Of a stretch of 50,708 bases of DNA, positions 18,164 through 27,800 are shown in pieces; the stretch's first letter is position 1; every line of letters starts with the position of its first letter. A program made the position numbers and the translations under genes. Under the pieces are notes generated by a model that saw only the letters and a list, made by a program, of their open reading frames with translations, was not told where the DNA came from and searched no databases. The stretch comes from Candidatus Cloacimonadota bacterium. GTDB taxonomy: Bacteria > Cloacimonadota > Cloacimonadia > Cloacimonadales > Cloacimonadaceae. The stretch spans positions 1 to 50,708 of the forward strand of contig JAGOKK010000004.1 of assembly GCA_017994635.1 (NCBI GenBank), in the 5' to 3' direction.

Positions 18164-19225
18164 TTATATTATTCTAAACTCTTTTAGATTCGTGTACAAC
18201 ACCATAACCAGCTGGTACACCAGGAAAACCATCGGTACAGAAATCAACATCCATAAGATACCGCCATACCAGCCACCCGCGAGAACGGTGAGCAATACCC
18301 ACAAGGGATGCATATCAATGGTAGTGCCTACGACCACGGGATACACCACATTGTTATCTATCACCTGCACGATATACATGGCCAAAGCTGCATACACCAT
18401 GCTGAGGAATGGCCCACCATCGAAGAAAACTGTGAAAACCGCCAAAGCGCCCCCAAGAAAGGGTCCGAAATAAGGTATGATATTGGCCACGCCAGCCGAT
18501 ATGCCGATCAGGACCGGATTGCTGACCCCAACTATGCTGAGTGCAATTGAAGCCATGGTGCCGACCGCGATCACTTCAAAGAGCATGGCCCGGAGATATG
18601 TGCCTACCGTGCTGTCGAACTTTCCTAGAATGATGATGGCCAATTCAAAATAGCGGTTTGAACAAAAGCCCAGAATGGCCTTGCGGATCTTGTGCCAGTC
18701 CTTCAGCAGAAAGAAGCTGATCAGCGGGATGGTGAAGACAAAGGACACTGCTCCGATGATCGAGGAGAAGTTATCCAGTAAAAACTTGGGCAGCTTTACC
18801 AGGAAATCTGTAGCACTATCAATGGCAGCCAACATCTGTTTCCCAGCGTCCAGACCGGGTATTTTGGCATCTAGCTGCAGAGCATAATCATACACATTCT
18901 GCACAAAGGGAATCTTCAGAATGGTAGAGGCTTCCAGACCGCCCTCATGGCTAAGCAGAGCAAAGAGATTGTTCCCTTGGTCGATCAGATCGGGGATATA
19001 CCGGCTGCTAAACCACGCTATCAATCCTGCCACAGTGAGATAGAGCATCACTACGCCCAGCCAGCGGGGAATATGACGGCGCTCCAGAAAGCTCACCGCG
19101 GGATGCAGGATATAGCTAAAAACCATTGCAGCAATCAGGTATATGAAGATCCATCGGTAAAAAACTAAGGCCGCCAGCAGTACAATGCCCAGAAAGAGAT
19201 AAAAGGCGATCTTGCTCCAGTTCAT
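18164..19225 (-). CDS. AI-2E family (PerM-like) membrane permease
   Basis: 353 residues with about seven to eight predicted membrane helices: two at the N-terminus, a central soluble stretch about 85-145, then a cluster from 165 to the end. Family patterns are visible as ANIIPYFGPFLGG and DNNVVYPVVVG. Members include the E. coli TqsA exporter and Na+/H+ antiporters, so the substrate is open; autoinducer-2 should not be assumed. Its stop is 10 bases before the synthase gene, and its start lies 3 bases after the upstream gene. Confidence 0.85.
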   Translation of the reverse strand: MNWSKIAFYLFLGIVLLAALVFYRWIFIYLIAAMVFSYILHPAVSFLERRHIPRWLGVVMLYLTVAGLIAWFSSRYIPDLIDQGNNLFALLSHEGGLEASTILKIPFVQNVYDYALQLDAKIPGLDAGKQMLAAIDSATDFLVKLPKFLLDNFSSIIGAVSFVFTIPLISFFLLKDWHKIRKAILGFCSNRYFELAIIILGKFDSTVGTYLRAMLFEVIAVGTMASIALSIVGVSNPVLIGISAGVANIIPYFGPFLGGALAVFTVFFDGGPFLSMVYAALAMYIVQVIDNNVVYPVVVGTTIDMHPLWVLLTVLAGGWYGGILWMLISVPMVFLVYQLVMVLYTNLKEFRII

Positions 19226-19228
19226 CGT

Positions 19229-19684
19229 TCAGACACCCAGACTGCGGATCCTGATGGCCTCGGAGGCGATATCAGTACAGATAGCCTTCAAAATGGTGAT
19301 GCCCATCGCAGGTTTGGCTTCGATCAGTTCCAGTAAATCGCTGCGGGAAATGGCAAATGCTGAGACGTCGCTGATCGCTCTTGCTGTGCTGTGACGCTTA
19401 GCTCCCACAAACAAATCCCAGAGACCGAGGACCTGGTTTTTACCTATAATCTGCCCACCGTCATTCAGGCAGATCTCGCCCTTTTCCACGAAGTATACCA
19501 CTTCCATGGGATACCCGACCTCAAAAAGCACTTCACCGGCCTTAAACTCGCGTTTATGCATGAGACCGTGGATGAGGTAAAGCTGAAAGCTGTTCAATCC
19601 TTTAAAGATGCTAAACCGCCTGTACTGCATATAGATTGAAGGTTTATGCCACATACTCCGAGCCCAATCCCACATCTTATTCAT
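19229..19684 (-). CDS. degenerate cyclic-nucleotide-binding domain protein
   Basis: Residues about 20-130 form a cNMP-binding beta-roll: FKGLNSFQLYLI, then FKAGEVLFEVGYPMEVVYFVEKGEI. The phosphate-binding cassette, normally FGE...R.A, reads VLGLWDLFVGAKRHSTARA, so the Glu is missing and nucleotide binding is doubtful. There is no DNA-binding or output domain. A GTG at 19690 overlaps the pcm stop; ATG 19684 is preferred because GAGG lies 5 bases upstream. Confidence 0.75.
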   Translation of the reverse strand: MNKMWDWARSMWHKPSIYMQYRRFSIFKGLNSFQLYLIHGLMHKREFKAGEVLFEVGYPMEVVYFVEKGEICLNDGGQIIGKNQVLGLWDLFVGAKRHSTARAISDVSAFAISRSDLLELIEAKPAMGITILKAICTDIASEAIRIRSLGV

Positions 19685-19686
19685 AT

Positions 19687-20331
19687 TCACCTCGTTTTCT
19701 CGTGCAATAATGGGACAAAAGCACAGGGAACATCATGTCGGATAGCCAGTTGCCCATCCTTACGCGTAACAATATTGAGCACCTGTCCCAGGCTCCCTCC
19801 TACGGGAACTGCCATGATCCCGCCTTCCGCAAGCTGAGCGCAGAGCTTTTCGGGGATGCTCTCAGCTCCGGCAGATACGATGATCTTGTCAAAGTCCTTG
19901 TGGGCAGGATAGGCTTTTTCCCAGCCCTGCCAGCCGTCTCCGATGCGAAAGTGGATATTGCGGAAACCGGCATTTCTCAGGATTTTCTGCGCTCCCAGGG
20001 AGAGCTCATCCACCAATTCCACAGTGCATACCTCTTTTACGATGCGCGCTAGCAGCGCAGTCTGATACCCGCTGCCCGTTCCAATCTCCAAAACTCTGTC
20101 TTCAGCCTTTAGTTCCAGATGGCTCATCATCAGAGCGATCATCAGGGGCTGAGATATGGTTTGATCGTGTTTGATCGGAAGAGGTTGATTGCGGTAGGCA
20201 TATTCACGGTATTCGCTCAGCACATAGTCTTCTCTGGGCACGGAATTGAAAGTTTGTAAAACTAGCTCATCCACAATGCCCCGGTGGTGCAATTCCTGCA
20301 CCAAAAGCTTACGCTGATCCTCGTAACGCAT
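19687..20331 (-). CDS. pcm: protein-L-isoaspartate O-methyltransferase
   Basis: Repairs isoaspartyl residues in aged proteins using SAM. The 214-residue length is normal. The TISQPLMIA motif (about 58-66) and SAM motif I VLEIGTGSGYQTALLA (about 79-94) are both intact. It starts 5 bases after the surE stop, the same surE-pcm pairing found in many bacteria. Confidence 0.95.
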   Translation of the reverse strand: MRYEDQRKLLVQELHHRGIVDELVLQTFNSVPREDYVLSEYREYAYRNQPLPIKHDQTISQPLMIALMMSHLELKAEDRVLEIGTGSGYQTALLARIVKEVCTVELVDELSLGAQKILRNAGFRNIHFRIGDGWQGWEKAYPAHKDFDKIIVSAGAESIPEKLCAQLAEGGIMAVPVGGSLGQVLNIVTRKDGQLAIRHDVPCAFVPLLHEKTR

Positions 20332-20336
20332 GTATC

Positions 20337-21101
20337 CTAGAGTTCCAAAAGCTTGGTATCTTCCAGCCAGGATAGAATCTTGGGAAAGGCTTCATCCCTG
20401 GTCAATTCGAAGCCCAAAGGAGTGATGGAGATGTACTTCTCACTCACCGCTTCGCTATCGGTACCGCTTTCAAAATCCCACTGCGGGGCATCCCCACCGA
20501 TCCGGTAAGAAAAACCATTCTCGTGCTCCTCTACCACACTGATGAAGTTGTAGTATTTGCGATGTCCGGTGCGGGTAAGGCGGATTCCTTTTACCTCTTC
20601 GTAGGGGATATTGGGGAAATTCACATTCAACACTTCAAAATCCTTGACCAGCTGGTCGATGCCGCATTCCAGCATCTTTACAAACCATCGGGTACCCGTC
20701 TCAAAAAGCTGATCCCGATAGGCGTTTATCGACAGTGCGATGGCTTTGTGCCCAAACATAGCTGCTTCCACGGCAGCCGACACAGTACCGGAATACAGCA
20801 CGTCCTCACCCATGTTTTGACCGGCGTTAATACCCGATACCACGAGATCAACCGGTTCTTTCACGATTTTCTGCAGAGCAATCACCACACAATCCACGGG
20901 AGTGCCGCTAATAGCCCATTCATTGGGGGCTATCTGTCTGGCTTGAATATCCTTGCGCAGAGTGATGGAGTGTGAAGCCGCGCTACGTTCACTATCGGGC
21001 GCGACGATGATGGTTTGGTGCCCTGCTGCTTGCAGAGCCTGTTGCAGTTTTCTGATTCCGGGAGCTGATATGCCGTCATCATTCACCATTAGAATTCTCA
21101 A
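20337..21101 (-). CDS. surE: 5'/3'-nucleotidase SurE
   Basis: Survival protein that dephosphorylates nucleoside monophosphates and short polyphosphates. Its metal-site aspartates are D8 and D9 in VNDDGISAPG, and SGINAGQNMGEDVLYSGT carries the conserved Asn and Ser. The start is a TTG at 21101: GAGGAG lies 7 bases upstream, and the first beta strand (RILMVNDDG) needs the residues before the internal ATG. 254 residues, normal length. Confidence 0.95.
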   Translation of the reverse strand: MRILMVNDDGISAPGIRKLQQALQAAGHQTIIVAPDSERSAASHSITLRKDIQARQIAPNEWAISGTPVDCVVIALQKIVKEPVDLVVSGINAGQNMGEDVLYSGTVSAAVEAAMFGHKAIALSINAYRDQLFETGTRWFVKMLECGIDQLVKDFEVLNVNFPNIPYEEVKGIRLTRTGHRKYYNFISVVEEHENGFSYRIGGDAPQWDFESGTDSEAVSEKYISITPLGFELTRDEAFPKILSWLEDTKLLEL

Positions 21102-21112
21102 AATCTATCTCC

Positions 21113-21469
21113 TCAAAACAACATATTTGCGTAGTGTAACAGGTAAAAGGCACCTATGAGGGCGAGACCCGCGAGGCTGAGGATGAACCAATTGGCCTTG
21201 ATAAAGCTACGCCAATGAGTTCTGCGGCGGCGTCTGCTCTTGTAATATGCAGAATGCTTGGGACGCAGCAGTTTTCTTAGCGAAATGCCTCCACCTCCGG
21301 TCGTTCCACGCAGGGACATCTGAGCTGGAGTGAGCCATTTGATATGACCGTGTTCATTTAGGTAAGGCCGGTATCCTAAAGATAAATAATGCTCGATACG
21401 GGCTTTGCTATAACCCTCAACTTCCTGAGGATCAAGCTCTTTTACTATTTTGGTTCTCTGTTTACTCAT
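21113..21469 (-). CDS. small single-pass membrane protein of unknown function
   Basis: 118 residues, not recognised. The first 65 are polar and hydrophilic, 75-95 is very basic (KSRRRRRTHWRS), and residues about 97-113 form one hydrophobic segment near the C-terminus (WFILSLAGLALIGAFYLL). The run of arginines before it predicts the N-terminus in the cytoplasm. ATG 21469 has AGGT seven bases upstream; a TTG at 21472 is the only alternative. It ends 11 bases before surE, whose ribosome binding site overlaps this stop, so it leads the operon. Confidence 0.7.
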   Translation of the reverse strand: MSKQRTKIVKELDPQEVEGYSKARIEHYLSLGYRPYLNEHGHIKWLTPAQMSLRGTTGGGGISLRKLLRPKHSAYYKSRRRRRTHWRSFIKANWFILSLAGLALIGAFYLLHYANMLF

Positions 21470-21706
21470 CAATTCTACCTTTGATGAATAGTAAAATCAA
21501 ACTCCATCTATTTGTCAAGTCCAAATTATCCTTCCTCTTGCCGATGGATTCTTGCCAGACAGTCAAATAGCACGGATTCGGCTCTTGCATATCTGAAGAT
21601 TCGATGATACGCACCGCCCATGCTAATGAAGGGCAAATCCTGCAATGTTCTGGATAGCAAAAAGGCTGCCACTCACGGCAGCCAAACACGAGGGCTGATT
21701 AGCACA
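21470..21706. other. intergenic gap upstream of the surE operon
   Basis: Besides the terminator at 21659-21683, nothing was recognised. Presumably the promoter of the surE-pckA array lies in 21480-21650. Confidence 0.5.
21659..21683 (-). terminator. rho-independent terminator of the beta-barrel gene
   Basis: GGCTGCC (21664-21670) pairs perfectly with GGCAGCC (21677-21683) around a 6-base loop, followed by TTTTT on the minus strand. It separates the beta-barrel gene from the surE array. Confidence 0.9.
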
Positions 21707-22309
21707 TCAATACAGAAAACCCAAGTTCAGCATCAGTGAAGTGTTTTTCGCATCGGGTTGGATCCCCAATGCTTCCTCAAAGATCTCGTTCATCCCAATG
21801 CTGTAACGGATCCCAATCATAAAGTTGATATTGGCCACCACATCAAGCCCAAGACCCAGCCCATAATCAAAATCACGGAGGTTTTCCATGTCCACACTTT
21901 CTTCGTGATCACTCACTTCTTCCTTGTGAACGCCTTTGATCAGGTAACGTAACTCAGGCCCCAGATAGGGTTGCAGCTTTAGATTCCCCTGCCCCAAATC
22001 TAGCTTCAGAAATAGCGGAAGCTCCACATAATGCAAGGTATCGCTCGTCTTTGTTTCCATGACGAATCCCTCAGTTTCGCTCTGAGCACCGCGTTGTGTA
22101 TAGATCAGTTCTGGTTGGAGGATAAATAACGGATGCAGATGGTATTGCATGATCATGCCGCCATTCACTCCAAATCTGGAATCCTCATCGGCGTCATCTC
22201 CAGAATAGTTCGAAAAGTTTACTCCAGCCCGCAGTCCGTACACCGACTGGGCAAAGACCACGCCCAAGCTCAGACCGAGTAGCGCTAAAATGATGATAAC
22301 CTTTTTCAT
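21707..22309 (-). CDS. small outer-membrane beta-barrel protein (porin-family type)
   Basis: 200 residues with a signal peptide ending in VFAQ (about 1-20). The mature part alternates polar and hydrophobic residues and opens with YGLRAGVNFSNYSGDD; it ends with NLGFLY, a terminal aromatic as required for barrel insertion. This is the 8-stranded OMP_b-brl_2 style common in Bacteroidetes-like phyla. Start: TAGGAG seven bases upstream of ATG 22309. A palindrome GTCCA-TGTC-TGGAC at 22345-22358 lies in its leader and might be a regulator site. Monocistronic. Confidence 0.8.
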   Translation of the reverse strand: MKKVIIILALLGLSLGVVFAQSVYGLRAGVNFSNYSGDDADEDSRFGVNGGMIMQYHLHPLFILQPELIYTQRGAQSETEGFVMETKTSDTLHYVELPLFLKLDLGQGNLKLQPYLGPELRYLIKGVHKEEVSDHEESVDMENLRDFDYGLGLGLDVVANINFMIGIRYSIGMNEIFEEALGIQPDAKNTSLMLNLGFLY

Positions 22310-22503
22310 GTGTAACTCCTATATCGATTCATACTGTATAAACTGTCCATGTCTGGACTAAATAATAAACAACTTTGAAGATTAGCCAAACGTGCGCTAA
22401 GCACTCAGATCGAAGAATGCAGCTTCCGACTCAGTCCACAGATTACATGTAATGCTGCACCAAGTATGAGATCATGCTACCTTTCTTACGCCGCGTCCCA
22501 GAT

Positions 22504-22548
22504 CATCCCAAACACATCCTGAGCGGGGCCTAAGAAGTGTTTGGGATG
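22504..22548. repeat. 12-bp perfect inverted repeat
   Basis: CATCCCAAACAC (22504-22515) pairs fully with GTGTTTGGGATG (22537-22548), loop 21 bases. It has the layout of the dispersed palindromic family but different arm sequences. There is no T-run, so it does not look like a terminator. Confidence 0.65.
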
Positions 22549-22622
22549 AGCTTGACATGCATCAGTGATGTCAGCCAGCAAGCTGGACTAACAAAATGAG
22601 GTTATGTACAAAGCCTTTTCAC

Positions 22623-22650
22623 TTGACAAGCATTGCGATGTAGATATTTT
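22623..22650 (+). promoter_or_regulatory. possible sigma70-type promoter of the TPR histidine kinase
   Basis: TTGACA at 22623-22628 is a perfect -35. TATTTT at 22645-22650, after a 16-base spacer, is the best -10. It lies about 38 bases before the kinase start. Confidence 0.35.
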
Positions 22651-22687
22651 TGCATAATCGAAAATGTTTGTTTGGGAGGATTCCTCG

Positions 22688-24637
22688 ATGTCCCAGCACA
22701 TCAGTGAAGAGCAGTTGATCCGCCTCCAGGAAGTTGTGGACCATAAACCGGGTCTAAATCCCGATGAGATGTCCGTGCGTCACCAAGAATTCGAAGATCT
22801 CGTGAAGCAAGGAGCAATCAATGAGGATGATCCGATTTACTTGAAGATGAAAATGGTGGGGGCACATCTAAAAGCTATCAAGGGTGATTTCCCAGCTTCA
22901 TTGACTGCGCTGGAAGAAGTACTAATCCTGGCAAGGAAGCACAAAGAACGCGATTGGGAACTACGGTGCCTGAATAACATTGCTTTGGTGCGCCAAAACC
23001 TGGGATTCCTGTTTGAGTCCATACTCATCTGGGAAGACCTGCTGAAGGAAGATCTTAGTTTGCGGGACAGAGTGCTATATGCGAACAATCTGGGTGTTGC
23101 TTACAATCAAGCGATGAAGCCCAAACAGGCCATTAACACTTATTTCCATGCATTGGAATTGCTGGAATCCACAGGGGAAACCGAGGGCGCTGCAGACCTC
23201 TATAACAATCTAGCCAATCTTTCAAGGAATACCGGTGTGCTGGATAAGGCTCAGGATTATTACCTCAAGGCTCTGGAACTGTACGAGAAAGAAGGCAACA
23301 ACGAGCGGCTCGCCATGGTTTACAACAATCTCTGCGCACTCTTCAATGAAACGCACGACCTCCCCGAATCCGAGAAATACGCTACTTTGGCCAAGGATTT
23401 TTACGAGAGATTTTTGCCTGAAAACAAGCATTCTCCCCTCCTGAACAATGTAGCTGCACTAAGAACATTGCAACAACGTTTCCCAGAAGCGGAGCAACTC
23501 TATCAGGACTCATTGAGGATTGCCGAGAAGTACAATGACAGAAGCATGCAAACCAAGATACTCAGCAATCTCGCCCTCATTGCCATGGAATTGGATAATC
23601 CCGATGCATCCATTGATTACGCCAACCGTGCGCAGGTTATTGCGCATGAATTGGAAGATACAACATCAGAAAAAAAGGCCTATTCCCTTTTGAAAGACGC
23701 CTGGCAGAGCAAGCTGGATTTTACTCAGGCTTATCTGGCACAAAGCATTGAGATGGTGCTGGAACGGCGTTTAAACCGCGATAATACGCCGCTGGATATA
23801 GCCCAGGCTGAGGCACGTTACCTCCAGCATCGGCTCGAAGCCCAGCTGGAAAAGTACAAGGAACAAAACCTCGCTCTTGAAGAAAGTAACGCAATAATCC
23901 ATGAGAATACGCAGGAATTGGAAACCAGGAACAACCTTCTGGTAGCCACAAACAAGCTTTTAAACCGCATTATATCCATTATCGCACACGATGTACGCGG
24001 CCCGGTGGCCACGATTACTCAAACTACGGAGATGCTGACCAAGGGAATGCTACAAGAGCATCAGGATAAGGTTTTACGTCAGCTAAACGACAGCTCGCAC
24101 CAGACTGAGACTTTGATCAATGAACTCTTGGACATCGCCCAAAAGTATAAATCCGGGGACGATGAGCTACCGGAAAGCTTTGAGGTAAATCAAGCGCTGC
24201 GCAATAGCGTGAGATTGGCCGAAGCTATCGCATTGACCAAGGATATCAAGGTATCCTTCACCACAAATTGTGATCCCCTACAGATCAACATGGACCGCTC
24301 CAGATTGCGCTTGATCATCAGAAACTTGCTCTCCAATGCCATCAAGTTTTCCCATCCTGGCTCGACAATCACCCTGGTTCTTGACTGCCATGATAATGAT
24401 TCATTGAAGATATCGGTGATTGATACCGGACTGGGAATGAACCCTCAGAAAGTAAGTAAAATCCTGGAAGGGACATCCTTTACAGAAGTGGGAACTCAAC
24501 AGGAAAAAGGGTTTGGCATGGGTTTGGTCTTCGTGCTGGAAGCTTTGATGCGTACCAAGGGCAAACTCTCCATTATTAGCGAGCCCGGACATGGATCTAC
24601 TTTCACAATCAGCTATCTGATGCAAGATCTGATCTGA
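22688..24637 (+). CDS. soluble TPR-domain histidine kinase
   Basis: 649 residues with no signal peptide or membrane segment. Residues about 85-360 are TPR helices (repeats such as NNLGVAYNQAMKPKQAINTY and YNNLANLSRNTGVLDKAQDY). A coiled coil spans about 375-425. The HisKA helix carries H434 in IAHDVRGPVATI. The ATPase has an N box with N546 and N550 (NLLSNAIKFS), DTGLGM (G1) and GFGMGL (G2). So it senses a cytoplasmic cue through the TPRs and phosphorylates an unseen response regulator; none is near. ATG 22664 is also in frame, but 22688 has GGGAGG 8 bases upstream. Confidence 0.9.
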   Translation: MSQHISEEQLIRLQEVVDHKPGLNPDEMSVRHQEFEDLVKQGAINEDDPIYLKMKMVGAHLKAIKGDFPASLTALEEVLILARKHKERDWELRCLNNIALVRQNLGFLFESILIWEDLLKEDLSLRDRVLYANNLGVAYNQAMKPKQAINTYFHALELLESTGETEGAADLYNNLANLSRNTGVLDKAQDYYLKALELYEKEGNNERLAMVYNNLCALFNETHDLPESEKYATLAKDFYERFLPENKHSPLLNNVAALRTLQQRFPEAEQLYQDSLRIAEKYNDRSMQTKILSNLALIAMELDNPDASIDYANRAQVIAHELEDTTSEKKAYSLLKDAWQSKLDFTQAYLAQSIEMVLERRLNRDNTPLDIAQAEARYLQHRLEAQLEKYKEQNLALEESNAIIHENTQELETRNNLLVATNKLLNRIISIIAHDVRGPVATITQTTEMLTKGMLQEHQDKVLRQLNDSSHQTETLINELLDIAQKYKSGDDELPESFEVNQALRNSVRLAEAIALTKDIKVSFTTNCDPLQINMDRSRLRLIIRNLLSNAIKFSHPGSTITLVLDCHDNDSLKISVIDTGLGMNPQKVSKILEGTSFTEVGTQQEKGFGMGLVFVLEALMRTKGKLSIISEPGHGSTFTISYLMQDLI

Positions 24638-24878
24638 GGCTACACTCTTCTTTCCATCCTGACAAATATACACACACAGGTGTAATCCAGGCTCCATATA
24701 AACCCGGTACGTGTGAATTTCGGAGAGGATAATGACAGGTGAACTCTGCGCAAAGATCAGTGGCTATGCACTTTTTCATCGTCTTGGCTTCATTCTTGCT
24801 TAGCATATATATAGTACGTGTACGTAGTGTAGGCGTGCTTCAGTAAGTGTATTTATGTTCAATAATATAGGAGAAGTC
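24638..24878. other. intergenic region upstream of the first protease gene
   Basis: No gene is certain. AT-rich palindromic text TAGTACGTGTACGTAGT lies near 24810-24827. A 23-codon frame (24732-24803) has GGAGAGG upstream and could be a leader peptide. No terminator was recognised for the kinase gene. Confidence 0.5.
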
Positions 24879-27800
24879 ATGAAGAAACACCTCATCATGC
24901 TGGTCTTGGCAGTTCTGGCGAGTTTGCTAGCTGCCGGTACCATCAATCTGCAGTCAACCCCGGCTCAGGCCAAAATCCTGAGCAGCTCATCGGAAGGCCT
25001 TAGTGTAAGGTTCGCAGTCGATACTTTCGAGTATCAGGAAGTTAACACAAAAGAAGGCGTTTGGACTATGCTGAACGCCAAAGATTATACAAGCACCAAT
25101 CGCGTTGGCGAGCCTGCTTTGCCGCTGATGCGCAAGATTATTTCCGTGCCTTTGGGTGCCCGTCTGGACTATAGTCTGTCCGATACCCATAAACGCAGTG
25201 TTTCCCTGGAGGCATCGGGAGTCCGTTATCCCATCATACCGGCCCAGGAACCAGTAGCCAAGTGCGATGATCCTGCCAGCTTGAAGTTTAGCGTTAACCG
25301 CAATTTCTACAATGGCCAAAGGGCCACCTCCGAAGCCACCATCCAGCTTACAGAGCTCGGCATGATGCGCGGCGAACGTCTGGTAGCCCTGGATTTCATC
25401 CCGGCGAATTACAACCCCGCCACCAAGAGCCTGGACGTAACACTTGCCACCAATGTTGACATACGCTTTGTCAATGCAGATTACATTGCCACTTCGGAAC
25501 TGAAGGGCAAAGCCTATTCCCCTGTCTTCGCGTCGGCGATGGCCAGTAGCGTGTGGAATTACCAGGATACCAGAATAAGCCTGATGCGCTACCCGGTGGG
25601 CTACGTGATCATCACTCCTGCCAGCTTTATTCCCGCCTTGCAGCCCTTTGTGGATTGGAAAACCCGTGAAGGATATGCTGTATCGGTAAACACTATTGAG
25701 AGCATTGGCAATTCCACCACCGCTATCAAGACTTTCATGCAAAATCTCTGGAACAGTGCCACTACCACCAATCCCGCACCCAGCTACTTGCTCATCGTGG
25801 GTGACGTAGCCCAGGTAGTGAGCAATAGCGGCACCACTGGTAGCCACCCTACAGATCTGAATTATGTGCGTCTGCAAGGCAACGACTTCATGCCAGAAAT
25901 GTACTTTGGCCGTTTTTCTGCCACTACACCGGATGAGGTAACCAATCAAGTAAATAAAACTCTCCTGCACGAACAGTACGCCATGCCTGATGATAGCTAC
26001 CTGCAGAATTCCGTATTGATCGCCGGTATGGATAGCTACTATGCCCAAACCCATGGTAATGGACAGATCAATTACGCTACCCAAAACTACTTTAACACCA
26101 GCCATGGTATCGATGCCCATACATATCTCTACCCCACTTCCGGCAGTTCACTCACAGCCATCAGAAATGATGTCTCTGCTGGCGCAGGATACGTGAACTA
26201 CACTGCCCATGGCGGAGTGACGGATTGGAGCGATCCCAATTTTACCATCTCTCACATCAATCAACTGCAAAACACCAATAAGTACCCAGTAGTAGTAGGG
26301 AACTGCTGTCTGACCAGCAAGTTTGATTCTCCCATCTGCTTTGGCGAAGCCTGGCTCAGAGCTACTGATAAAGGTGGTGTCATCTACATCGGTGGCACCA
26401 ATAGCACTTACTGGGACGAAGACTACTGGTGGGGCGTGGGTGCAAAGGGCAGTGCCACTGGCAACGCTCCAGCCTACAATGCCAATACATTGGGCGTGTA
26501 TGATGCAGTGTTCCATGATCACCAGGAAGATTTTACCGATTGGGCATACTCTGCCGGCGGCATGGTCGTGATGGGAAACATGGCCGTGGTACAAGGCAAC
26601 AGCTCTCGCATAAACTACTACTGGGAAATATATACCATCATGGGAGATCCCTCTTTGATGCCCTATATGGGTATTCCGGCTGATAACAACGCAACAATCC
26701 CTGAAACCTTGTTCCTGGGTCTGGGAACCATGGAAATCATGGCTGATCCCTACAGTTATGTAGCCTTGTCCATGAATGGTGTGCTGCATGGTGTAGGCTT
26801 GGCTGATGAAAACGGGAATCTCACCCTGAATTATACTCCCTTCACCGAACCCGGTATGGCAGATATAGTGATTACCCGTTCCATGCGTCAACCACTTATT
26901 TCCCAGATATCCGTGATCCCCAATGAAGGAGCATACGTGACGGTCGGACAGATCGTTCTGGCAGATGACAATGGCATCGCTGAAGCCGGCGAGAGCCTTC
27001 CCATCGATCTCACCTTCAGCAATGTTGGTGTGCTGGATGCGCAAAATCTCAGCGTCAGCATCACTACCGATAGCCCCTGGATCTTTGCCAATCAAAGCGA
27101 AGCAACGATCAATGACATCGCTTCTGAAACCCAGATCACCGTGGAAGATATCTTTACTTTGAATATCAATCAGGGCACTCCGGATCAGCATGTAGCTACC
27201 TTTATCATCACGGTTACCGACGGCACCAATGAATGGAGTTCCACTCGCGCTCTCACCATCAATGCTCCAAATGTGATCATTGCATCCACATCCTTCTTTG
27301 ATCCAAACAACAACGGCGCTTTTGAGGCTGGTGAATTGATCAACATCACTCTGAATATCCAAAATACCGGCCACATGCCGGTGGAAAGCGGCGCACTGAA
27401 CCTGATTTTAAATAGTGATCAGGCGAGCTTGCCGTTGAATAGCTTTTTGATTCCCGGTCTGAACATCGGGAACAACCTGCCGCTCAGCTTTGATCTGCAG
27501 CTGGCAAGCACTGTAGTAGATGGCTCTGTGGTACCTCTTGGCATAGTCCTGGATATGGGTGCACAGATGATCAACCACAGCGTTATCATTCCCATCGGAG
27601 CAGTCGTGGAAGGCTTTGAAAGCGGCGACTTCTCAGCATTCCCCTGGGTAAATAGCAGTTCTTCTCCCTGGACAGTGATCGGAAGTGATGCGGCAGAAGG
27701 CACCCACTCCGCCAAGAGCGGAACCATCGGTAACAATGCCAGCACATCACTGCAGATCGTGATGAGTGTTGGGATGGATTCTGAGATCAAGTTTAGCCGC

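Larger units (their letters stand above)
22310..22687. other. divergent intergenic region
   Basis: Holds the leader of the beta-barrel gene, a 12-base perfect hairpin (22504-22548) and a possible promoter for the kinase gene (22623-22650). Confidence 0.55.
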
